Part shown: positions 1-7,087 of the stretch, in pieces
Layout of the letters: each line of letters opens with the position of its first letter
Numbering within the stretch: position 1 is the first letter of the stretch
NCBI RefSeq assembly: GCF_029531655.1
Contig: NZ_JANRMI010000004.1
Coordinates: forward strand, 496,001-560,000
DNA length: 64,000 nucleotides
Source: Bdellovibrio svalbardensis
Lineage (GTDB): Bacteria; Bdellovibrionota; Bdellovibrionia; Bdellovibrionales; Bdellovibrionaceae
Direction: 5' to 3'
Notes under the pieces: generated by a model
Seen by the model: only the letters and a program-made list of their open reading frames with translations
Told to the model about the DNA's origin: nothing
Databases searched by the model: none
Made by a program: the position numbers and the translations under genes

Positions 1-708
1 CAGCTCCAAAATCCAACCGGCAACGTTGTCCAAGAAGTAACGATCATGCGTGACCGCGATAACAGTTCCTGGGAACTTCGAAAGATATTGCTCAAGCCAT
101 GCCACTGATTCCGCGTCCAAGTGATTCGTTGGCTCATCCAGAAGCAAAATATCTGGCTCTGACATGATCAATCTTGCCAATGCCACACGACGCTTTTCAC
201 CCCCAGAAAGGTTGGTGACAGCCATGTCGCCATCTGGACAGCGAAGTGCATCCATGACGATTTCGATCTTTTGATCGACATCCCAGGCACCCAAGGCTTC
301 TAGTTTTTCTTGAAGTACACCCTGTTTTTCAATCAGCTTGTTCATTTCGTCTGGATCCAAATCTGGATCTGCGAATTTATCATTGATCGCGTTGTACTCT
401 TTCATCACCTTCGGCAATTCGCCCATACCTGCGAAGATGTTTTCTTTCACAGTCAGAGTGTCATCGAGTTTTGGTTCTTGCTCGAAGTAGCCGACTTTCA
501 TTGTCTTAGATGGGAAGGCTTCACCAAGGAAATCCTTGTCGACTCCTGCCATGATTCTGAGCAAAGTGGATTTACCAGAACCGTTCAGACCCAGAACGCC
601 GATCTTCGCGCCATAGAAGTAAGAAAGATAGATGTCCTTCAAAACATAACGATTTGGAGGATATACTTTACTTACGCCCTTCATTGTGTAGATAATCTCT
701 TGAGACAT
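1..708 (-). CDS. ettA: Energy-dependent translational throttle protein EttA (ABC-F ATPase), 3' end cut by window
   Basis: ABC-F ATPases bind the ribosomal E site and couple ATP use to translation; they have no membrane domain. The window holds the first 236 codons. Visible are Walker A GLNGSGKST (about residues 40-48), the family-type inter-subdomain arm, the signature LSGGEKRR, Walker B followed by LLLDEPTNHLD, and the switch histidine in THDRYFL near the window edge. The second ABC domain lies outside. The ATG at 706-708 is preceded by GGAGAG. The opening MSQEIIYTMKGVSKVYPP is typical of EttA rather than of Uup or ABCF2-type paralogues. The reading frame runs off position 1 without a stop, so the gene is partial only because of the window. 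Confidence 0.93.
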   Translation of the reverse strand, partial: MSQEIIYTMKGVSKVYPPNRYVLKDIYLSYFYGAKIGVLGLNGSGKSTLLRIMAGVDKDFLGEAFPSKTMKVGYFEQEPKLDDTLTVKENIFAGMGELPKVMKEYNAINDKFADPDLDPDEMNKLIEKQGVLQEKLEALGAWDVDQKIEIVMDALRCPDGDMAVTNLSGGEKRRVALARLIMSEPDILLLDEPTNHLDAESVAWLEQYLSKFPGTVIAVTHDRYFLDNVAGWILEL

Positions 709-966
709 GATGTCACTCTCCTAAAACAAGCTTAGCTAAAAGAAGCAATTTATCAGGCTAAAAGTACTTGTCAAATGGAGTTCCTTTTATGAGACTATCG
801 CCCTTCCTTGACTGGTAAAGGGATTCCGAAGAGGACGAAACGTTTTAAGTTTTCGTATTATTTGGAGGCGATTTTAAAAAAACAGAAGAGCACGATGCGA
901 TTCTGGTAGCGAAACAGCACTTAAACAGCCTCGCGCTGATACAGAACTGAATAGATTTTAAGCATA

Positions 967-1224
967 ATGAGTGAAGACATCGTAGTGAAACAACCCGCAC
1001 CAATGGCACCTAGCAACAAAGAAGGCGCCAAAGAGAGCTCGAAAGAAAGCTCTCGCCGCTCATTATTCGGGAACCTGAACTCCGAACTCCAACAGGCTTT
1101 GAATACTTGGGACGTTCTCACCGAACAAATGGCTGAGAAGATCTCGCCGGAAGAAGAACAGCTTAAAGAAGTCAAAAGACTTCTGGGTGAGCTTAAATCC
1201 AAACTTTCTGAATTCTCTGAATAA
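967..1224 (+). CDS. Small hypothetical protein, Ser/Lys/Glu-rich
   Basis: 85 residues and not recognised. The N-terminal 40 residues are low-complexity (KEGAKESSKESSRRS). The C-terminal half looks like an amphipathic helix (EEQLKEVKRLLGELKSKL) that could form a coiled coil. There is no signal peptide or membrane segment. It is divergent from ettA and convergent with the BolA-like gene, 7 bp away. No strong Shine-Dalgarno precedes the ATG, which lowers confidence, but the composition is protein-like and the minus-strand ORFs over it look like shadows. Confidence 0.5.
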   Translation: MSEDIVVKQPAPMAPSNKEGAKESSKESSRRSLFGNLNSELQQALNTWDVLTEQMAEKISPEEEQLKEVKRLLGELKSKLSEFSE

Positions 1225-1231
1225 TTTTTTA

Positions 1232-1555
1232 TTACTTATCGTGTTTGCTGCCACCGCGACACTCTGGGGAAATAAAGTTCAAAGCGTCTTTTTGCTTTTC
1301 GAACTCTTCCGGAGTGAGGGTTTTCTGCGTCAGCGCGTGGAGCCCCGTTTGCAGCTCTTCTTTTAAGAGATCATTGACCATGCGCTGGCGATCGATGCGG
1401 GACTTCCCCTCGAACGCGGGCGCAACAACCAACACTTTATAATGGGAATCGCTGCGGGGGCCGGAGTGCATATGGCTCTCGTTTTCGATCTCCAACACCG
1501 TCGGAGCGAGAGCCTTGCTTAGATTTTCTCTGATTCTGGATTCGCGAGAAGACAT
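1232..1555 (-). CDS. BolA-family protein
   Basis: BolA proteins are small KH-like-fold proteins that pair with monothiol glutaredoxins in iron-sulfur and redox handling, and some act as regulators. The 107 residues contain the family pattern: RIRENLSKAL near the start, then ENESHMHSG, SHYKVLVVAPAFEGKSRIDRQRMV and a downstream GLHALTQKTLTPEEF. A C-terminal tail of about 20 residues ends in CRGGSKHDK; its Cys and His could be a metal site or simply lineage-specific. It starts 3 bp after the upstream gene's stop and is probably the last gene of a ParA-like/unknown/BolA operon. Confidence 0.85.
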   Translation of the reverse strand: MSSRESRIRENLSKALAPTVLEIENESHMHSGPRSDSHYKVLVVAPAFEGKSRIDRQRMVNDLLKEELQTGLHALTQKTLTPEEFEKQKDALNFISPECRGGSKHDK

Positions 1556-1558
1556 GAA

Positions 1559-2134
1559 TTAATGCTTTTTCCTTTTATTGATTTCCGCTTTCACGTAGTC
1601 AGCACCCATTTTTGCCATCGCAAAAACGCCTCTTTCCTCAAGCTTCTTTTCAACGTCTTTGGCTTTGCGCAGGACTTTTGCCGCTGCGATTTGCGCCAAC
1701 GGATTGCCCACAGGAAGACCTTCAAACTGCCCGTCTTTCACCCACTCATCGGCCACGGTGTCTGCCAATTCCATAACCTTCGGAGCTTTTTGGCGAATGA
1801 CTTCACTGCCATAGAATTCCAAATGAACTTTTTCAGCATTTGGTTCCGCCGCGGGAGCACCTTCAGCGATCATCTCGCTGGCTGCCAATGATTCATCATC
1901 GTAAGTGGAAGGATGGATGCCTTCATTTTGTGCCTCAGTATTGATCGCTTCCATCTCGTCAGCCGCTTGTTCATTGATCTCAGCCGCGTCCGCCATAATT
2001 TCTTCGGCTTCATTCATGGCGTCAGTCATTTCATCATGAGGTCTGCGCTTTGCATGCTTATTATGATGTTTGCCGTGAGAGTTTTCACGGTTGGGACTTT
2101 TTTTCTTACCATCGTAATTCTTAATTTCTGGCAT
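1559..2134 (-). CDS. Hypothetical protein with basic N-terminus and acidic Ala-rich middle
   Basis: 191 residues and not recognised. Residues 10-35 are very basic and His-rich (SHGKHHNKHAKRRPHDE). Residues 36-75 are acidic and alanine/methionine-rich with a likely helical repeat. The C-terminal 100 residues look like a compact helical domain ending in KAEINKRKKH. There is no signal peptide. GAGGT lies 7 bp upstream of the ATG. It sits between a ParA-like ATPase and a BolA-like gene on the same strand, 35 bp after the ParA-like stop. The charged tail suggests nucleic-acid or partner binding, but that is inference. Confidence 0.75.
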   Translation of the reverse strand: MPEIKNYDGKKKSPNRENSHGKHHNKHAKRRPHDEMTDAMNEAEEIMADAAEINEQAADEMEAINTEAQNEGIHPSTYDDESLAASEMIAEGAPAAEPNAEKVHLEFYGSEVIRQKAPKVMELADTVADEWVKDGQFEGLPVGNPLAQIAAAKVLRKAKDVEKKLEERGVFAMAKMGADYVKAEINKRKKH

Positions 2135-2169
2135 ATTTACCTCACAATTTTTAAAACAATATTAACGAG

Positions 2170-3111
2170 CTAGCAGAAGCCCAACATTTCCCGGGTAACA
2201 AAGTCATAGTCGGCCTTCACCGAAGACTTGCCGCTAAAAAGGCTTTTGCCCGAACGCACAGAGTTTTTCACCTCTGAAGAAGTTCGAATATAGCCCTTCA
2301 TAAGGTGTCCCTCAAAAGATTCGATACACTTCTGTAAAAGCTCATGACTGGCATTCTCCCGTCCATCAAACTTTGTGAATAAAATCTTATTTGTAAAGCT
2401 CAGCTCAAAATCTTCTTTAATGTCTTCCAACTCACTCAAGTTCTTTTGCAAGCCCAGGAAGGCGAATTTATCAGGATTGACCGGCAATATAACCTCATCA
2501 GAGGCAATAGTCACAGCCGTGTTCGTAGCACTGAGGGCTGGGGCCGTATCGATAAGAATCAGATCATAGCGATGCTGGATCTTTTCCAGAGGAGCCTTAA
2601 CCGCCTGAGCCCAGTTGCGGTTGGAGTTCATCAGAACCCGGTCCAAAACGGAGTTGTTCAAGCTTGAAGGGATTAAATCCACATGCGGCTCGATAAAGCG
2701 GACGCACTCTTCAATGCTTTTCTTTTTCTCTACGATATCCACCCAGACTGGAAGGCTTTCGTCCTCCACCCCAAGAGCGAAACTGAGATTGGCTTGCTGA
2801 TCCAAATCGATAAACAACACTCGCGCCCCGTACATGGCAGCTCTTAATCCCATGTTCAAAACAGAGGTCGTTTTCGCGACTCCTCCTTTGAGCATTTGAA
2901 TCGAAATCACCTTTTTCGGGTATTTATATCCTTGCGCCAATACGATGCGACGAGCTTCCTCTGGCATCAGCCAAGTGGAATGAAGAGGCGTTTTGAGCTT
3001 TTTCCCAAGAATGGATTCGGCTTTCTTTTTAACTTCGGCGGGATTCATTTCCAAAAAGGCGGCAAGATCGCTTAAGGTGATGCAAAACTCTTGTTGCGTG
3101 AGTGTCGACAC
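2170..3111 (-). CDS. ParA/MinD-superfamily ATPase (AAA_31 type)
   Basis: ParA-type ATPases position DNA or protein cargo through ATP-dependent dimerisation on the nucleoid or membrane. The deviant Walker A LKGGVAKTTS is visible, followed by VLFIDLDQQANLS (Walker A') and DLILIDTAPALSATN (Walker B). An N-terminal extension of about 75 residues (FCITLSDLAAFLEMNPAEVKKKAE) looks like a MerR/KorB-like helical DNA-binding domain, as in plasmid-type ParA proteins. I chose the GTG at 3111 because GAGGAGG lies 6 bp before it; an in-frame GTG at 3129 would place that Shine-Dalgarno inside the gene. No parB is adjacent, so this is an orphan whose cargo is unknown. Confidence 0.88.
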   Translation of the reverse strand: MSTLTQQEFCITLSDLAAFLEMNPAEVKKKAESILGKKLKTPLHSTWLMPEEARRIVLAQGYKYPKKVISIQMLKGGVAKTTSVLNMGLRAAMYGARVLFIDLDQQANLSFALGVEDESLPVWVDIVEKKKSIEECVRFIEPHVDLIPSSLNNSVLDRVLMNSNRNWAQAVKAPLEKIQHRYDLILIDTAPALSATNTAVTIASDEVILPVNPDKFAFLGLQKNLSELEDIKEDFELSFTNKILFTKFDGRENASHELLQKCIESFEGHLMKGYIRTSSEVKNSVRSGKSLFSGKSSVKADYDFVTREMLGFC

Positions 3112-3194
3112 AGAAGACCTCCTCTTCACCTAGAGCCTAACCCCATTTCCCGCCAAATGCGAAGCTTGGAATTTGCTTTGAAAGGGCGCGTCGC

Positions 3195-3248
3195 TACTCC
3201 GACGGAGTCGGAGTGTAGAATAGCCTACTCCGACGGAGTCGGAGTGTA
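3195..3248. repeat. Two tandem copies of a 23-bp palindromic repeat (GACGGAGTC family)
   Basis: Copies at 3195-3217 and 3226-3248 are identical, with stem CTCCGAC, loop GGA and stem GTCGGAG, flanked by TA and TGTA. The pair ends 7 bp past the stop of the minus-strand gene at 3256. Further copies lie at 17157 and 34844. The positions suggest a REP-like element at 3' ends. Confidence 0.85.
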
Positions 3249-3255
3249 GAACAGC

Positions 3256-3534
3256 CTAAGGAGACTGCTCTAGCCGACCAATCTCGTTTTTAATATGACT
3301 GCGCATTTCCTCCACATCATCGTGGTACATCCACAAAAGCTCTTCACGCAGCTTGCGCAGACGCAAAATCTTCTCAGTGCTAAGGGGCCGAAGGCTTTCT
3401 GACAACTGCAGCAAATGAAGATCCACCTCCCGCTTGAAATCACCGTAATCTTGATCGTCTTCCTTATCTAAAAAGTTCAGGAACTCTTGAATATAGAAAT
3501 TCATAGGCACCTCGTTCTTATTATTTTGAGCCAT
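3256..3534 (-). CDS. Small hypothetical protein
   Basis: 92 residues and not recognised. It is acidic and helical (FLNFLDKEDDQDYGDFKREV, then LRPLSTEKILRLRKLREELLWMY), with no signal peptide or membrane helix. A very strong Shine-Dalgarno AAAGGAGG stands 7 bp before the ATG, which supports a real gene. It is divergent from the pseudouridine synthase. Two palindromic repeats lie directly behind its stop. Confidence 0.75.
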   Translation of the reverse strand: MAQNNKNEVPMNFYIQEFLNFLDKEDDQDYGDFKREVDLHLLQLSESLRPLSTEKILRLRKLREELLWMYHDDVEEMRSHIKNEIGRLEQSP

Positions 3535-3648
3535 AAAAATGCCTCCTTTAAAGAGGAACTCTTGGCCTCACTAAGAAAGTTGCTAAGAATCAGGAAGGAC
3601 ACTAAGATGGGAACCTGCCAATCAGCAGCACCTTAAAGGAATTCAAGA

Positions 3649-4347
3649 ATGAATACTCTACCCATCATAGCTCAAGACACTTCTTGGATTGTTATCAACA
3701 AACCTGCGGGAATCAGCGTTCATAACGCTGGCGCCGATAGCGGCCAGGATGTGATTCAGATTTTAAAAAAACAGCTTAAACCTGGCACATTCACCGACAT
3801 TCATCCCGTGCATCGTTTGGACAAGGAAACCAGTGGGTTGCTGTTAATTGCACTGAATAGCAAGGCTGCCAAAGAATTGGCTGAACAGTTTCAAGAGCGC
3901 AATTGCGAAAAAACTTATATCGCGGTTTTACGTGGCGCCCTTCCTCTGTCAGAAAATTGGCAATCGTGGGGTATGGCGATCTCTGATAAGTCTGAAGGCC
4001 GAAAAAATCCGCAAGGTCTATCAAAAGACCGCGTCGAAGCTCGTACTGATTTTAAAGTGGTCAAAGTTTCGCATTATTTTTCTTTGATTGAAGTCAAACT
4101 TCTGACAGGCCGACAGCATCAAATTCGCAAACACAGCGCCATCGCCAAACACAATATCATCGGCGATGGCCGCTATGGCGACCCCAAGTACAATGAACGC
4201 ATGGCGAAGATTTACGGTACAGATCGCATGTTCTTGCACGCGGCCCGTTTGAAAATCAATATCGGCGGCAAAGAACGTGTTTTCGAAGCTCCGCGACCTG
4301 AGGAATTTGAAGCCTTGTTCCGCGAAGCGACACCATCGCCTGTTTAG
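3649..4347 (+). CDS. RluA-family RNA pseudouridine synthase
   Basis: Converts uridine to pseudouridine in rRNA or tRNA. The catalytic motif HRLDKETSG (Asp about residue 58) is intact, and VINKPAGISVH (about 15-25), a TGRQHQIRKH motif and a C-terminal FLHAARL motif follow in family order. At 232 residues it lacks an N-terminal S4 domain, so it resembles the short RluA/TruC-type enzymes rather than RluC/RluD; the target base cannot be read from the sequence. AAAGGAA lies 8 bp upstream of the ATG. Confidence 0.9.
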   Translation: MNTLPIIAQDTSWIVINKPAGISVHNAGADSGQDVIQILKKQLKPGTFTDIHPVHRLDKETSGLLLIALNSKAAKELAEQFQERNCEKTYIAVLRGALPLSENWQSWGMAISDKSEGRKNPQGLSKDRVEARTDFKVVKVSHYFSLIEVKLLTGRQHQIRKHSAIAKHNIIGDGRYGDPKYNERMAKIYGTDRMFLHAARLKINIGGKERVFEAPRPEEFEALFREATPSPV

Positions 4348-4356
4348 ATCACTAGC

Positions 4357-5787
4357 TTAGTTCGACTTCTTCAAGATCTGATTTAGAACTTCAAAGCCCT
4401 GTTTGATTTCGGCTTCATTCACGCCAGCAAAACCGATGCGCAAATGGGTGCCGTCTTTTTTCGCAAAATCCAGTTCCGTTTCATTCATAAAGAAAACGTC
4501 CTTCCTCTTGGCGGCCTCACTCACTTTGCGAGAATTCGTTTTCAAGTTAACCCAGTAAGACATGCCTCCGTTGGGTTGCACCCAATCAATGCCGTAGGTT
4601 ACTTTAAGAAGTTCTAGCTGTTCTTGCATATAATGGAAGCGTTTTTCATACACTCGAGTTGTGCGACGTAAATGTCGCTCAAAACCGCCTTCTTTCATCC
4701 AGGCTGCCAGTGATAACTGCGACAAAGAATCAGACTGACGCGACAGTAAGAACTTTTGCATCGCAAACGCCTCAAACAGACTTTCATGACAAGCCAGAAC
4801 GCCTATTCTGGCTCCGGGATAAAGAATTTTTGAAAAGCTTGCTACATAAATCGCATAAGGAGTTTGCGTGGCCAGAGGAGCTGGGGGCGGACTTAAATAG
4901 TGAAACTCATGATCATAGTCATCTTCCAGAATGGGAATGCGATAGCTTTCTGCTAATTGAATAAGTTTTTGCCTGCGACGCGGGCTCAGTGTCACCGTCG
5001 TCGGATACTGATGCAGCGGAGTGGTGTAGATCAGTTTTACTTTCTTCTTTTTTAAAATCAAAGCTAGTTCATCAGTGTTCAGACCTTCGTCATCGACTGC
5101 GATCGGAATCAGTTTTGCCCCTAAACTTTCTAGAACTCGCCACGCAGGTGTATAACCTTTGCCCTCGACCACAACATAGTCACCGGGCTTTAAAAAAGTC
5201 TGAGCGATGATATAGATGCCTTCTTGCGACCCATTGGTAATTAAATATTCTATTTCCAGCAAACCTCGAGAGCGACGAAAATATTCTTCGACCTGCTCAA
5301 GTAAAACCGGCAGTCCTTGAGTTGCGCCATAAGATAGTTGATCTGGTTTTACTCGACGAAGTGCTTCAGAGGTGATTTTACGAAATTCGTCTTTAGGAAA
5401 AAGACGCAGATCGGGTTGGCCTCCCCAGAATTCAATTTTATAGCGGGTTCGTTCTGCCGTCAGAGAAAAAGCGGGAGAAGCCAATTCAAAGTGTGGCGCC
5501 TTCTTTTTGGAGGGACTTTCTTTTGTGGATTCGGTGATCGGTGCTTTTTCTGAAACTTGATAATGAGCTTTCTCTTTGGCTTCGAGCCAACCTTCCGCGA
5601 CCAAAGCCTGCAACGCATTCATCACCGTCAAACGATGACATTTATAGATTTTTGCAAGATCCCTTGTCGAGGGAATGCGCTCCCCTGGCTTTAGGACACC
5701 GTCCTTCAACGCAGTTAGAAAGCCGGCATAGATGCGTTCATACTTGGGCTTCTTACTGTCTTGGATCTTAATATTTACCGATTTCAC
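4357..5787 (-). CDS. MocR/PdxR-type regulator (GntR winged helix fused to aminotransferase fold)
   Basis: MocR regulators combine an N-terminal GntR winged helix with a C-terminal fold-type I aminotransferase domain that senses PLP or amino compounds. The winged helix covers about residues 15-80 (GERIPSTRDLAKIYKCHRLTV). A Lys/Ser-rich linker runs to about 115, and the aminotransferase-like domain fills the rest, with LEDDYDHEF near 290 and the likely PLP lysine K320 in YVASFSKILYPGARIG. The start is GTG. It is divergent from a GNAT/PaiB pair with repeated CTGGT boxes in the 75-bp gap, which makes that pair its likely target. The effector is unknown. Confidence 0.9.
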   Translation of the reverse strand: MKSVNIKIQDSKKPKYERIYAGFLTALKDGVLKPGERIPSTRDLAKIYKCHRLTVMNALQALVAEGWLEAKEKAHYQVSEKAPITESTKESPSKKKAPHFELASPAFSLTAERTRYKIEFWGGQPDLRLFPKDEFRKITSEALRRVKPDQLSYGATQGLPVLLEQVEEYFRRSRGLLEIEYLITNGSQEGIYIIAQTFLKPGDYVVVEGKGYTPAWRVLESLGAKLIPIAVDDEGLNTDELALILKKKKVKLIYTTPLHQYPTTVTLSPRRRQKLIQLAESYRIPILEDDYDHEFHYLSPPPAPLATQTPYAIYVASFSKILYPGARIGVLACHESLFEAFAMQKFLLSRQSDSLSQLSLAAWMKEGGFERHLRRTTRVYEKRFHYMQEQLELLKVTYGIDWVQPNGGMSYWVNLKTNSRKVSEAAKRKDVFFMNETELDFAKKDGTHLRIGFAGVNEAEIKQGFEVLNQILKKSN

Positions 5788-5797
5788 GTCACACCAT

Positions 5798-5842
5798 CTG
5801 GTCTATTAGTTTTATTCATTCTGGTTATTTATATTGTACCAG
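5798..5842. promoter_or_regulatory. Candidate MocR operator: repeated CTGGT boxes
   Basis: CTGGTCTATTAG at 5798-5809 and CTGGTTATTTAT at 5821-5832 are direct repeats 23 bp apart. An inverted half ACCAG follows at 5838-5842, so 5821-5842 is also an inverted repeat. They lie between the divergent MocR gene and the GNAT gene. MocR proteins are known to bind mixed direct and inverted boxes; that this one does so is inference. Confidence 0.55.
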
Positions 5843-5862
5843 TAATAGCCTACAACTTCTAT

Positions 5863-6510
5863 ATGGAAACACTTAAGACTTCGCGCGAATTACAAACTGA
5901 TCTCTGGACAAAAGAAATCACCCTTGAGGGGGCTCTTGTACGCCTAGCCCCCACAGGCTTGGCGCATTTACAGAGCTTGTCTTGCAACATCCTCTACCCT
6001 CGCTATTGGGTGGATGATTTTGGTGGCTGCATCAGCCCGGAGGATGTAGAAAAAGAGATCAGGCACTCTTTACAAGCGCGCCAAGATCGCCTCGAAAACG
6101 GTTTCACCATGATCGACAAAAAGACTGGCGAAGCTATTGGTCTGACAAATTATCTCTATTTCAATCGGAAACTTAAAGGTCTTGAAATCGGTCGCACTCG
6201 TGTTGGAATCTCTTGGCATAAAACATCGGCGAACACTGAAGCAAAACTTCTGCTTATGACCTATGCCTTCGAAACTCTTGGTTGCCAGCGCGTCGGTTTC
6301 AAGGTGGACTCGTTAAATTTCAACTCCCAGCGCGCAGTCAAAAGAATCGGTGGAAAGTTTGAAGGTGAAATTCGTAACTACATGCTTCTACCTGACGGCA
6401 GAAAACGTGACTACCACTCTTACTCGATCATTGATTCTGAATGGTTGAATGTGAAGAAAACCCTGCAAGGATATTTGGAGAAGTATTATGTATCGCCCGA
6501 ATCACTTTAA
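5863..6510 (+). CDS. GNAT-family N-acetyltransferase (RimJ/RimL-like)
   Basis: Transfers an acetyl group from acetyl-CoA to an amine of a small molecule or protein. The 215 residues follow the RimL/spermidine-type layout: LEGALVRLAPTGLAHL at the start, GFTMIDKKTGEAIG in the middle, and a C-terminal GCQRVGFKVDSLNFNSQRAVKRIGGKFEG, which holds the NxxSxRAxxxxG acceptor/CoA region. I use the ATG at 5863; the open frame extends upstream through the operator region, but that part encodes a hydrophobic stretch foreign to the family. The next gene overlaps its end by 23 bp, so the two are probably translated together. Confidence 0.88.
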   Translation: METLKTSRELQTDLWTKEITLEGALVRLAPTGLAHLQSLSCNILYPRYWVDDFGGCISPEDVEKEIRHSLQARQDRLENGFTMIDKKTGEAIGLTNYLYFNRKLKGLEIGRTRVGISWHKTSANTEAKLLLMTYAFETLGCQRVGFKVDSLNFNSQRAVKRIGGKFEGEIRNYMLLPDGRKRDYHSYSIIDSEWLNVKKTLQGYLEKYYVSPESL

Positions 6511-7087
6511 AATGAATGACACGCAGTTGATTCAAGAACTTGTTAGCGACTACCCACTGGGATGTTTGATTTCGTCTTCAGAAAACTACTTGCAAACGAA
6601 CTATCTCCCCTTCTTGTTGGAAGGCGGTTTTCTTATCAGCCATATGGCAAAAGCCAATCCCCAGGTCGAGCATCTAGATGGCAGCTTTGTGGTGGTGACC
6701 TTTCAAGGGCCCGAACGGTATATATCGCCGTCTTGGTATAAAAGCGCCATGCAAGTTCCTACTTGGAATTATGCCGTCGTTGAAGTGCGTGGAAGAATTG
6801 AAATCTTAGGCCAGCCCAATGAGATTGAAGAAATTCTGCAAAAATCAGTCACGCAGTTTGAAGCCATGAACAACACGGCTTGGAAATACAATTTGCCTGA
6901 AAAATTTCGCAACGAACTCATCAAACATATAGTCGGTGTGAAAATTCATATCGAACAGATCGAGGGAAAATTCAAGCTCAGCCAAAACCGAGATTCGCAA
7001 GATCGCGAATCGGTTAAAACTGAACTTTTCCAAAGCTCTCACAGCAAGGATTTAGCTATGCTTAAATTAATGAAGACCCTTTTCTAG
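6488..7087 (+). CDS. PaiB-family FMN-binding split-barrel protein
   Basis: The start MYRPNHF and the motif ISHMAKANPQ are diagnostic of the PaiB group (YwoH/PaiB, FMN-binding split barrel). In Bacillus, paiB sits beside paiA, an acetyltransferase, and was described as a negative regulator; the biochemical role is not settled. Here too it follows an acetyltransferase gene, overlapping it by 23 bp, so the paiA-paiB theme is kept under a MocR regulator. At 199 residues it has the normal family length. The stop overlaps the convergent delta-60 gene by 4 bp. Confidence 0.88.
   Translation: MYRPNHFKMNDTQLIQELVSDYPLGCLISSSENYLQTNYLPFLLEGGFLISHMAKANPQVEHLDGSFVVVTFQGPERYISPSWYKSAMQVPTWNYAVVEVRGRIEILGQPNEIEEILQKSVTQFEAMNNTAWKYNLPEKFRNELIKHIVGVKIHIEQIEGKFKLSQNRDSQDRESVKTELFQSSHSKDLAMLKLMKTLF

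Noticed and set aside
310-735. 141-residue plus-strand ORF over ettA
   Set aside because: Antisense of the EttA frame with no ribosome site; ettA is unmistakable on the minus strand.
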